Positions 56,232 through 63,865 of a DNA stretch of 64,000 nucleotides are shown here, in pieces. Location: positions 1 through 64,000 of the forward strand of contig NZ_JALJFG010000002.1 of assembly GCF_023242475.1 (NCBI RefSeq), written 5' to 3'. Positions within the stretch are counted from its first letter, which is position 1. The number at the start of each line of letters is the position of its first letter. This stretch comes from Pseudomonas sp. MWU15-20650 (GTDB lineage: Bacteria; Pseudomonadota; Gammaproteobacteria; Pseudomonadales; Pseudomonadaceae). Made by a program: the position numbers and the translations under genes. The notes beneath the pieces are model-generated. The model saw only the letters and a list, made by a program, of their open reading frames with translations, was not told the DNA's origin and did no database searches.

Positions 56232-57110
56232 TCAAGTGCTGGAGCTGGTCAGGTAGCGCTTGAACAGTGAGCGCGCGCCGTACGCGGGCAAGATATTGAA
56301 AAACGCAAAGCCCACTTTGATCGCGATCTGCACGTAGATCATGCTCAGGATATCGCTGGTCTGCATGGCACCGTAGAAGGCAATAAAGCAAAACAGGAAG
56401 CTGTCGATAATGACCGCAAAGAAGGTGCTGAGAAAAATACGCAGGTACAGGTATTTGGAATTGGTCAGTTCTTTGATCTTGCACAACAGGTAGGAGTTTA
56501 TGTTCTCCGACACCAGGAACGAGATCGAAGACGCGATCAGCACGGACGATACTTGCAGGATGACGTCGTTATACGGTCCATCCAGTTTCCAGCCCGGCAG
56601 CCCTGGCAGGAAGGTTGAGCCGTAGAGCAGGATGATGATCATCGCGTTACTGACAAACGCAAACATAATGGCCCGCCGCGCCAGGCGCAGTCCGAAATTC
56701 TCGTTGAGCAGGTCCACGATCAGGAAGGTCAGCGGGTACAGAAATGTGCCGGGCGTGACGATGATGCCCAGCGACTCCAGGTAAATGGGTTTGGTCGCCG
56801 CGATGCTGGTGAAGATATAAAACGTGAACAGCAGCAAGTTCAGGATGATGTAGATCATCCAGGAGTTTTCATTGCGGTCATTGATATCGTAGGCGGTGAG
56901 TGTCTCCCCCTGTGAATAGAACTTTTTGTACACGTTCTTAACTTCCATTTTATTCAGGTTGTCCAGAATTTCGCTGTTGAGTACTTCACTCAGCTTGATC
57001 TTGATGACCTTGCCTGTGGCGATCACCATGATCACCGCCAGGCGCTTGTCATTTTCAAACCCCAGCAGTTTGTATTTGCTGTTTTCAATGCCGCCTTCAT
57101 ACGTTGTCAT
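56232..57110 (-). CDS. VUT/YhhQ-type transporter with extra N-terminal domain
   Basis: 292 residues. From residue 84 it is a six-helix VUT-family (YhhQ/queuosine-precursor uptake) protein: SIAATKPIYLESLGIIVTPGTFLYPLTFLIVDLLNENFGLRLARR is the family core. The first 83 residues form a soluble beta/alpha region (KYKLLGFENDKRLAVIMVIATGKVIKIKLSEVLNSEILDNL) absent from E. coli YhhQ, which is about 220 residues long. Base composition is lower in GC than its neighbours. It overlaps the upstream XRE gene by 14 bp. Confidence 0.85.
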   Translation of the reverse strand: MTTYEGGIENSKYKLLGFENDKRLAVIMVIATGKVIKIKLSEVLNSEILDNLNKMEVKNVYKKFYSQGETLTAYDINDRNENSWMIYIILNLLLFTFYIFTSIAATKPIYLESLGIIVTPGTFLYPLTFLIVDLLNENFGLRLARRAIMFAFVSNAMIIILLYGSTFLPGLPGWKLDGPYNDVILQVSSVLIASSISFLVSENINSYLLCKIKELTNSKYLYLRIFLSTFFAVIIDSFLFCFIAFYGAMQTSDILSMIYVQIAIKVGFAFFNILPAYGARSLFKRYLTSSST

Positions 57111-57702
57111 TGAAGCGCTCCTCAAGGATGTCGCCGATGACACACAGGCGGTTGGAGTTCGCACAGGGTTCAAGGGTAATGAACAGCTTTTTGGTCGCGC
57201 GGTCGTACACCAGCTTTTCTTTGTCGTTGCTCGAGGAGCCTTTCTGAACGATCAGCAAGTCGCCCGGTTCATTGAGGCCGGGGATCGCGTGTTCCAGGCG
57301 TACGCCGATCAAGTTGCAGGAGGTGCCAAAGTAGTAAGTCAGCGGATAGAGCGTGGCCAGTTCGCCAATGCGCTTGTCCAGGTTCTGCATTACCAGGCTT
57401 TCCTTGAGCACCGGCACCGCCGCAGGGTTCATATTGCCCTGAGGGGAAACACTGCTCTCGATGGTTTCCTTGGCTTCAAAATTGAGCGTCTCGATTTCAT
57501 CGTAAGAGACGCCGAAGAAGTCAGAGATTTTGCGCACGGTCGACTGCTGTACGTTGACGACCTTGCCTTCCAGGATGTTGTAGATGGTGGTCCTGGTCAG
57601 GCCGGCGGCACTGCATAACGAAAGCTGCGTTTCACCACGACTTTTGATCAAGTACTTGATGTTGCTCTTCAAGTGCTCGGTTTTTTCCCGTCTGTGTATC
57701 AA
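57097..57702 (-). CDS. XRE-family regulator with C-terminal sensor domain
   Basis: 201 residues. An HTH is at about 10-65 (NIKYLIKSRGETQLSLCSAAGLTRTTIYNILEGKVVNVQQSTVRKISDFFGVSYDEIE) and a beta-rich C-terminal domain at about 95-195 resembling S24-type/LexA-like folds (PGDLLIVQKGSS...EKLVYDRATKKLFIT), though I cannot see a Ser-Lys dyad. It is translationally coupled to the VUT transporter, so it probably senses the transported compound or a product. Three TTTAATT repeats lie in the divergent intergenic region. Confidence 0.8.
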   Translation of the reverse strand: MIHRREKTEHLKSNIKYLIKSRGETQLSLCSAAGLTRTTIYNILEGKVVNVQQSTVRKISDFFGVSYDEIETLNFEAKETIESSVSPQGNMNPAAVPVLKESLVMQNLDKRIGELATLYPLTYYFGTSCNLIGVRLEHAIPGLNEPGDLLIVQKGSSSNDKEKLVYDRATKKLFITLEPCANSNRLCVIGDILEERFNDNV

Positions 57703-58003
57703 GTGCTCACCACTTCCTTTTAGCCATCAGTCCATTTACCGGCGCAACCCACCCTTGCGGTTCGCGGCGGCGCGAGTGTTGCACGCGTCAGCCCCAACAA
57801 TAAAGTCCTGAGTGCAGGGTTTCCACTGGTTGAAGGCAAATTGTGGGTTACTTGCTGAAACGTCACTGCACGGGAAAATCCGGGCGGGCAAAAATGAACA
57901 TTTAATTGGGAAAATGTTTAATTTGCTGTTTAATTGAGCCTCAGGTTCAGGACGGACCGGCAGGCAACACCCAGGCGCAGCACCGAGGAAGGAACCCGCA
58001 CTG
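57703..58003. other. divergent intergenic region with AT-rich repeats
   Basis: 301 bp between the XRE gene and the SHMT-like gene. TTTAATT occurs at 57901, 57917 and 57929, and ACATTT/AAATGT form an inverted repeat at 57898-57917. The rest is GC-rich with no ORF of note. Confidence 0.6.
57898..57935. promoter_or_regulatory. clustered TTTAATT direct repeats
   Basis: Three copies of TTTAATT spaced 16 and 12 bp, the first two within an ACATTT-N8-AAATGT dyad. They lie about 70 bp before the SHMT-like start codon and are plausible XRE binding sites. Confidence 0.45.
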
Positions 58004-59359
58004 ATGGCAGCCAACACCCTACAACTGAAGGACCAGGCCGACCTGTTGCGTCGTGGCCTGGCGGATCTGCGTACAGAAGATTTTGAACTCGCCAGCCTCC
58101 TCGATGCGGAAGTCGCCCGACAACACCGCACCTTATCCCTGGCGTCTTCTTCCTGTGCGGTCAAGCCGCGAACCCTGGTGGCCTGCGCTTCGGCGTTGGT
58201 CAACGTGAGCGCCGAGGGCATACCGGGCAAGCGTCACCGCACCGGCTGTGAAAACGTCGACCTTGTCGAGTCCCTGGCCATCCGCCGCGCGCGCGAGCTG
58301 TTCGATGCCCAGTACGCAGGTGTGCAGTCACACTCGGCCTCCAACGCCATTTCCCAGGTGCTCTCGGCGCTGCTGGAGCCCGGTGACACATTGCTGGGCA
58401 TGGCTCATGACCATGGCGGCGACCTCACCCTCGGCAGCCCGGCCATCTTTACGGGCGCCTACTACAAGGCCCTGCGCTACGGTACGAACAGCGATGGGCT
58501 GATCGATTACGAACAGGTGCGCAGCCTGGCCCTGGCTCATCGCCCGCGCATCATTATCTGCGGTGCATCGGCCTACTCTCGGGTGGTGGATTTCGAGCGG
58601 TTTCGTGGGATTGCCGATGAGGCCGGTGCCATTTTACTCGCCGACATTTCCCACATCGCCGGGCTGGTGGTGACGGGGCGCCATCCCAGCCCGATCAACG
58701 CGGCCCACGTCACCACCACCTGCACCCACAAGCAACTGGGCGGGCCCCGGGGTGGCCTGATCTTGTCCGGACGTGACGCCCACACCAAGGTGCCTGGCCT
58801 GAAGGCGACCTTTAGCCGCGTGCTCGAGCAAGCCGTGTTCCCGCGTATGCAGGGGGCACCGGCGGTCAACCTGATCGCGGCAAAAGCGGCGGCGCTGGGC
58901 TACGCAAAGTCGGCGCAATTCGATGCGTGCATGGGGCGGGTGCGTACGCTGGCCGATGAAGTGGCCAGTGCGTTTCAGGCGCACGGTTACGATGTCGTCG
59001 GTGGGCGCAGTGAAAACCATACGGTGCTGATTCGCTTGCGTGGCGGGCTCACCGGGGCCATCGCGGAGTTGGCCCTGGAGGACTGCGGCATCGTGGTGAA
59101 CAAGCATCGCGTGCCGGGTGAGACCCGTACCTCGTCGGTCACCAGCGGGTTGTGCATAGGCACCGGCTCCCTGGCCCAGCGCAACCTTGACTCGCAGGCT
59201 TGTCGCCACGTGGTCGCGTTGGTGTGCCAAGTGCTGGGCAGCGTGACCCCGCTTGGCGAACAGGATTACCAGTTGGCGCATGAGGTGCGTGAAACCCTGC
59301 GTTCAGCGGTGGAAGCCGTGTGTGCCGACTACCCCATTGCCGACTACCTGGAGAGCTGA
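58004..59359 (+). CDS. diverged serine hydroxymethyltransferase homologue
   Basis: 451 residues, fold type I PLP enzyme of the SHMT family. The PLP lysine is Lys243 in TTTCTHKQLGGPRGG. LEPGDTLLGMAHDHGGDLTLGSPAIFTGAYY and LLADISHIAGLV parallel GlyA. Important differences from E. coli GlyA: YAEGYPGKRYYGG becomes SAEGIPGKRHRTG (active-site Tyr residues lost, Glu kept), and the substrate-carboxylate Arg in VTSGIRVGT is Cys in VTSGLCIGT. So it is probably not a normal GlyA. GGAAGG precedes ATG 58004. Confidence 0.85.
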   Translation: MAANTLQLKDQADLLRRGLADLRTEDFELASLLDAEVARQHRTLSLASSSCAVKPRTLVACASALVNVSAEGIPGKRHRTGCENVDLVESLAIRRARELFDAQYAGVQSHSASNAISQVLSALLEPGDTLLGMAHDHGGDLTLGSPAIFTGAYYKALRYGTNSDGLIDYEQVRSLALAHRPRIIICGASAYSRVVDFERFRGIADEAGAILLADISHIAGLVVTGRHPSPINAAHVTTTCTHKQLGGPRGGLILSGRDAHTKVPGLKATFSRVLEQAVFPRMQGAPAVNLIAAKAAALGYAKSAQFDACMGRVRTLADEVASAFQAHGYDVVGGRSENHTVLIRLRGGLTGAIAELALEDCGIVVNKHRVPGETRTSSVTSGLCIGTGSLAQRNLDSQACRHVVALVCQVLGSVTPLGEQDYQLAHEVRETLRSAVEAVCADYPIADYLES

Positions 59360-59443
59360 CGCTAAATCGGGCGCCAGCATTCTCGTCATATTCCTGTGTA
59401 CGACCCGTGCGAATCCCTCGCTCGTCTACAAGGAGTAGTCATC

Positions 59444-60529
59444 ATGGCCAGTGTCAGTCGTCGGTCCCTTCTCGCCCTCGCAGCGGCCTTGCCCGTGCTG
59501 GGGCGCCTGGATTGGGCGTTCGCCAGCCCGCCACCGACACAGCCTGACAAGGTGTTGCTCAACTACAACGAAAGCCCCTACGGCCCCTCAGACGCGGCCC
59601 GCGCGGCGATGCAACGTGGGATTGCAACGTGCGGACGTTACCCCTACCCGGACATGTACGCCTTGGCAGCCTTGTTTGCCCAGCAGCAAGGAATCAATGA
59701 GGAAAACGTCGCGGTGTTTGCCGGCTCGATGGCTGCCCTGCGTTACGCGGTGCTGGCGTTCACCAGCCCAACCCGCAGCCTGGTGATGGCCGCGCCGTCT
59801 TACGAAGTCCCGCGCCAGGCAGCCGAGTCGCACAAGGCGCCGGTGCACGAGGTGAGCCTCGACGCGCAGCATGCCCATGATGTAACGGCCATGCTGGCCG
59901 CAGACCCACAGGCCGGCATGCTGTATTTGTGCAACCCCAACAACCCGACCGGCACCCTGACCCCGACCCAAGCCATCGGCCATGCCCTGTCCAGCAAACC
60001 CAAAGGCAGCGTGCTGGTGGTGGATGAAGCCTATATCGACTTCTGCGACGCCCCCAATTGCGTGGGCTGGGTCAAGGACCATGACGACCTGCTGGTGCTG
60101 CGTACGTTCTCGAAAATCTATGGCATGGCCGGTGCGCGCCTGGGCTTGGCGATTGGTCATCCGGCGCTGTTAGAGCGGCTGGCCGTGTTCGGTGGTGACA
60201 ACGTGCCGGCCGGCTCAAGCTTGCTGGGCGCGCGTGCCAGCCTGGAAGAGGCCACATTGCTGGCGCAACGCAAGGCGCTCAATGCCAGGGTGCGTGATGA
60301 GACCGTCGCTTGGCTGAACGCGCGGGGGTTTACCTGTACGGCTTCACAGAGCAACTGCTTCATGATTGATGTGCAGCAGCCGGCCGAGCCGGTGGTTGCA
60401 AGGCTGGCCGCACAGAATGTACTGGTCGGGCGGGTGTGGAAGAATTGGCCGCAGTGGGTGCGGGTGACGGTGGGGAGTCAACAGGAGATGCAGCGGTTTC
60501 GGGAGGTGTTTGCGGCGCAAGTAGCCTGA
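59444..60529 (+). CDS. Tat-exported HisC-like aminotransferase
   Basis: 361 residues. The N-terminus MASVSRRSLLALAAALPVLGRLDWAFA is a twin-arginine signal (S-R-R-S-L-L). A class I/II aminotransferase close to histidinol-phosphate aminotransferase follows: LLNYNESPYGPSDAAR, YLCNPNNPTGTLT, VVDEAYIDF and PLP lysine in RTFSKIYGMAGARLG. Periplasmic PLP enzymes are rare; PvdN of pyoverdine maturation is a precedent. ATG 59444 has AAGGAG upstream. It lies 84 bp after the SHMT-like gene. Confidence 0.88.
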   Translation: MASVSRRSLLALAAALPVLGRLDWAFASPPPTQPDKVLLNYNESPYGPSDAARAAMQRGIATCGRYPYPDMYALAALFAQQQGINEENVAVFAGSMAALRYAVLAFTSPTRSLVMAAPSYEVPRQAAESHKAPVHEVSLDAQHAHDVTAMLAADPQAGMLYLCNPNNPTGTLTPTQAIGHALSSKPKGSVLVVDEAYIDFCDAPNCVGWVKDHDDLLVLRTFSKIYGMAGARLGLAIGHPALLERLAVFGGDNVPAGSSLLGARASLEEATLLAQRKALNARVRDETVAWLNARGFTCTASQSNCFMIDVQQPAEPVVARLAAQNVLVGRVWKNWPQWVRVTVGSQQEMQRFREVFAAQVA

Positions 60530-60668
60530 CCGGGCAGGTTTGTGGCCTCAATTGCGTTCGTCAGATTACGCCCGGCTCGCCGTCGGAAGCACTGGACAAG
60601 GTCAGTTGGGCGTGTTTCATTCTTGTGCTTAAGTAGAGATATTTCCTACGATGTGAGTCGATTTTGAG

Positions 60669-60696
60669 CAGAAGTTTCGGGATTGAAACTCTTCTG
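60669..60696. promoter_or_regulatory. imperfect dyad upstream of luxR
   Basis: CAGAAGTTTC at 60669 and GAAACTCTTCTG ending at 60696 form an inverted repeat with one 2-nt bulge. No T tract follows. It lies about 50 bp before the LuxR start: operator candidate or a weak terminator for the aminotransferase gene. Confidence 0.4.
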
Positions 60697-60742
60697 CCGG
60701 ATCGCTAGCTTCACATGTTGTCACTTATCAGGGACGATAGTC

Positions 60743-61456
60743 ATGCGACGCGATGGTCAAGCCAATAACAACACGCCCATGCAGCCCGCCGATGTGCGTC
60801 AATTGCTCGATGCCGAGCTGAGCCGGCGTGGCCTGGGGCACTTCGAGGTCTACCAGTGTGGGCCGACGCTGGATGAAGCGGAAATCATCACCAATTACCC
60901 CGATGCGCTGGACCGCTCCGACTCGGCGGATGATTTTTACCCGCGCGGCCAACTGCTTTCCTTGTCCAAAGGCCGGGTAAAGCCTTTTTTCTGGAGCGAT
61001 GAAAACCTCATTGCGCCTGCCAACGAAGCCGTCCCGGTACCGGGCCCTTGCGCGCCGGTCGGTGAGGGCGCGAGCTTTATCGTGCATGGCAACCGAGGGT
61101 TCTACTCCATCCTCAACCTGTGCAGTTTCGGCGAAGATCAACAGTTTCGCGATACGGTGCTGGCCAATAAAAGTGAACTGCAGATGCTGCTGGTCTCGGT
61201 CTACGACGAGGCTCTGGAAAGCTGCGCTCCGGCTCCTGCATTGGCACAGGAAACCGTGCTCACGCCCCGGGAGACCGAGGTGTTGTCCTGGACCAGTCTG
61301 GGCAAGACCTACAATGAAATCGCGCTGTTGACCTCCATGAGCCCGCGTACCGTCAAGTTTCACATGAAGAACGTCTTCAGCAAGCTGGATGTCACCAACG
61401 GCAAGTCGGCCATTCGCAAAGCCCTGCAACTGGGTTATATCCGCCAACACGCCTGA
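60743..61456 (+). CDS. LuxR-family regulator (solo, autoinducer-domain type)
   Basis: 237 residues. The N-terminal half resembles the autoinducer-binding domain in length (about 160 residues; FYPRGQLLSLSKGRVKPFFWSDENL, GRGFYSILNLCS-like GNRGFYSILNLCSFGED), and the C-terminus is a LuxR HTH (LTPRETEVLSWTSLGKTYNEIALLTSMSPRTVKFHMKNVFSKLDVTNGKSAI). No luxI synthase is in the window, so it is a solo or its partner lies elsewhere. ATG 60743 has AGGGACG upstream. The classic AHL contacts are only partly recognisable. Confidence 0.85.
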   Translation: MRRDGQANNNTPMQPADVRQLLDAELSRRGLGHFEVYQCGPTLDEAEIITNYPDALDRSDSADDFYPRGQLLSLSKGRVKPFFWSDENLIAPANEAVPVPGPCAPVGEGASFIVHGNRGFYSILNLCSFGEDQQFRDTVLANKSELQMLLVSVYDEALESCAPAPALAQETVLTPRETEVLSWTSLGKTYNEIALLTSMSPRTVKFHMKNVFSKLDVTNGKSAIRKALQLGYIRQHA

Positions 61457-61811
61457 TCTCCAGGCATTCCCCCCTCTTTTCACATCACGCCCGCCGGTGA
61501 GTTTTTACCGGCGAGTGTGCGCGTGTGCGTCGCTGCGGGATACCTGTCTAAAAGGGCAGCTTGTTCGCCATCGAGTGGTGCTTTAGTTTTTTTTGCAGCC
61601 GATGAGTATAGGGGGTGTTCTCAATTAGTTTCCCCACCGCGTTGTCGCCTTAAAGCGGGCCAGGCAAGGCGCAGGCCGCAGGGAAGGGTTGCTCCCATTC
61701 CAAGGCCCCCCTCGCTCAGGCAAAAAAAAACAATAGCCGCAACATCTGAAAAAAACCTGAGCCCGGGAATGGGCCTGGTGTTGCAGCATGCCGCTTAATT
61801 ATGGAGTGATT
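61457..61811. other. regulatory region upstream of the desaturase operon
   Basis: 355 bp without an ORF. It holds a 7-bp hairpin CGCCGGT/ACCGGCG (61492-61513), a lux-box-like element (61542-61561), and long A and T runs (61590s and 61726-61734). Confidence 0.65.
61542..61561 (+). promoter_or_regulatory. lux-box-like operator
   Basis: ACCTGTC at the left and GGCAGCT at the right of a 20-bp element, containing CT-N12-AG exactly as in las/rhl boxes. It overlaps a -35-like TTGTTC (61561-61566) followed 17 bp later by TAGTTT. This is the class II activator position for LuxR proteins. Confidence 0.5.
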
Positions 61812-62876
61812 ATGCTGGTCGATAAAAACAAAGAGCCTGCTGGCGAATACGCTGCGGGTATTTCCCGTGAAACCTTCGGGATGCTCAAGCATCTGTGCAA
61901 AAAAGATAACTATCACTGGGCAATGGCGCTGGGTAAGGATTACGCGATCATCGCTTTTGCCGTCTATCTGTCCTTGGGAATCAGCTGCTGGTTCTACCCG
62001 GTTTCGCTGTTTCTGATTGGCACCACGCAACGAGCCTTGGCGAACGTGTTGCATGAGGCCTCTCACAAGATCCTGGCGAAGAACCGTTTTATCAATTGGT
62101 TCTCCGGCACGTTTCTGTCCGGTTACCTGATCTTCCACCTGCTCCAGTCCTACAGCATTTCGCACATCAAGAATCACCACGTGCACCTGGGCCATCCGGA
62201 AAAAGACCCGGACTACAATTTCCATCTCAAGTGCGGCCTGTACGATGTTCAGCAAAGTGAGCGTGAGTTCTTCCTGAAGAACGTACTGCTGGCCCTGTCC
62301 GGCTACCGTACCCTTCAATACATCAAATACATCGCCAAGGACCGGGTCCAGGGCCAGGACCCGCGCATCCGCAAAGAGCGCATGGTGCTGTGGGCCTACT
62401 GGGCGGTGATTTTTGCCGTGGCCGCCTGGTTTGGCGTGATCGCTGAGCTGGTGTTGTTTTGGCTGGTGCCGCTGTTTACCACTGCCGTCGCCGTGGGTTG
62501 GATCATCGAGCTGGCCGAGCACTACCCGTTGCCTGCCGCAGAGACCGACAAGCTCTTGCTGACCCGCAACCGCAAGGGTAACGCCCTGGAAAACTTCTTT
62601 TTCGGTCGCCATGACGACAACTACCACCTCGTGCATCACCTGCACCCGGCCATTCCCCACTGGAACATGCGCCAGGCCCATGAACTGCTGATGTCGCATC
62701 CTGAGTACGCCCGTTGGGACAACCTGTGGGCCGGGATTTTTACCCGCGACCGTCATAGCCGTCACAAAGAAACCATGCTCAGTTACGCGGCCAAGTTCCG
62801 CGCTCACAAGATTGCCAACCACGCCGACGACTCGAGTTTCGCACGTCGCATGCTCAACCAGGCTTACGGGGTTTAA
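61812..62876 (+). CDS. membrane fatty-acid-desaturase-family enzyme
   Basis: 354 residues. The three histidine boxes of membrane di-iron desaturases/hydroxylases are present: HEASH (81-85), HIKNHH (118-123) and HLVHH (272-276). Hydrophobic pairs lie at about 45-72, 95-112 and 193-235. Substrates in this superfamily range from acyl lipids to small molecules. ATG 61812 has GGAG upstream. Followed after 4 bp by the proline-dehydrogenase-like gene, a clear operon. Confidence 0.9.
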   Translation: MLVDKNKEPAGEYAAGISRETFGMLKHLCKKDNYHWAMALGKDYAIIAFAVYLSLGISCWFYPVSLFLIGTTQRALANVLHEASHKILAKNRFINWFSGTFLSGYLIFHLLQSYSISHIKNHHVHLGHPEKDPDYNFHLKCGLYDVQQSEREFFLKNVLLALSGYRTLQYIKYIAKDRVQGQDPRIRKERMVLWAYWAVIFAVAAWFGVIAELVLFWLVPLFTTAVAVGWIIELAEHYPLPAAETDKLLLTRNRKGNALENFFFGRHDDNYHLVHHLHPAIPHWNMRQAHELLMSHPEYARWDNLWAGIFTRDRHSRHKETMLSYAAKFRAHKIANHADDSSFARRMLNQAYGV

Positions 62877-62880
62877 TGCC

Positions 62881-63852
62881 ATGAACACGACCGACAACAG
62901 CCTGCTGGCAACCCTGGCCCTGAAAAAACTGGCGGCGAACAAGACCTATCGCGACCTGTTCCTGGCCAGCGACACGCTGCGCGATTTCCTGCGCCCGGCG
63001 GCCCTGCGCTACATCATTTCCGAAGACCGCCTGGAGATGCTCGACAAGCTGGCGGCCCTGCAAGGCAAAGGCTATCGCACCGGCGTCGAGTACGTCGGTG
63101 AAGAGGCGACGACCCTGGCCGAAGTGACCACGGCGACCGATGAGTACCTCAAGCTGATCGACTTGATGGCGCTGCACCCCAAGCTGACCGAGCCACCGCA
63201 GCTGGGGTTCGACCTGTCCAACGTCGGCACCATCATTTCCCGCGAACTGGCGATCGAGAACTGCTCGAAGATCCTTACCCATGCGGCCGACAAGGATGTC
63301 GGTGTGATCATCAGTATGGAACGCTCCCAGTGGACCGACTCGATCCTCGATATCTTCCTGCACCTGAGTGGTCGTTTCCCCAACCTGGGCATCACCCTGC
63401 AAGCGCAGTTGAACCGCACCCCGGATGACCTGGGCGCGATCCTGGAGACCGGCTGCAAAGTGCGCCTGGTCAAGGGCGTCTATGCTGAACCTGCCGCGAT
63501 CGCGTTGCCCCGTGGCGATGCGCTCGACAAGCGTTACCTGGGGTTGCTGGACCGCATCAACGGCGCGAGCACGAACTATGCTTTCGCGACCCAGGACCCG
63601 CGGCTGGTGGAAGAAATCATCACCAGCCGTATCGCCGATCGTGGCGAGCTGGAGATGCTCCACGGCGTACGCCCGGAGCTGATCAAAGCCGTGAAAGACC
63701 AGGGGCAAGTCAAGACCCGGGTGTCGGCGGTCTATGGCACCAATTGGTACCTGCACCTGCTGCATCGTGTGGCTGAGTTTCCGCAGAATATTTTCCTGGC
63801 GCTGGATGACGTGGCCTCGCAACGGCCCTCCGAAACCGCCAATCACTACTGA
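62881..63852 (+). CDS. proline-dehydrogenase-like flavoenzyme
   Basis: 323 residues, monofunctional PRODH barrel. ITLQAQLNRTPDDLGAILETGCKVRLVKGVYAEP and the C-terminal VYGTNWYLHLLHRVAEFPQNI match the family. In proline dehydrogenases the last motif is R-R-x-x-E-R and the Arg pair holds the proline carboxylate. Here it is H-R-V-A-E-F, so one arginine is replaced. It lacks the P5C dehydrogenase part of PutA. It is placed between the desaturase (4-bp gap) and the ATP-grasp gene (13-bp gap). Confidence 0.85.
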   Translation: MNTTDNSLLATLALKKLAANKTYRDLFLASDTLRDFLRPAALRYIISEDRLEMLDKLAALQGKGYRTGVEYVGEEATTLAEVTTATDEYLKLIDLMALHPKLTEPPQLGFDLSNVGTIISRELAIENCSKILTHAADKDVGVIISMERSQWTDSILDIFLHLSGRFPNLGITLQAQLNRTPDDLGAILETGCKVRLVKGVYAEPAAIALPRGDALDKRYLGLLDRINGASTNYAFATQDPRLVEEIITSRIADRGELEMLHGVRPELIKAVKDQGQVKTRVSAVYGTNWYLHLLHRVAEFPQNIFLALDDVASQRPSETANHY

Positions 63853-63865
63853 AAAGGACATCCTC

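Noticed and set aside
55435..57110. preQ1 riboswitch upstream of queC or the VUT gene
   Set aside because: No C-rich aptamer core followed by an A-rich tail and pairing RBS could be recognised near either start.
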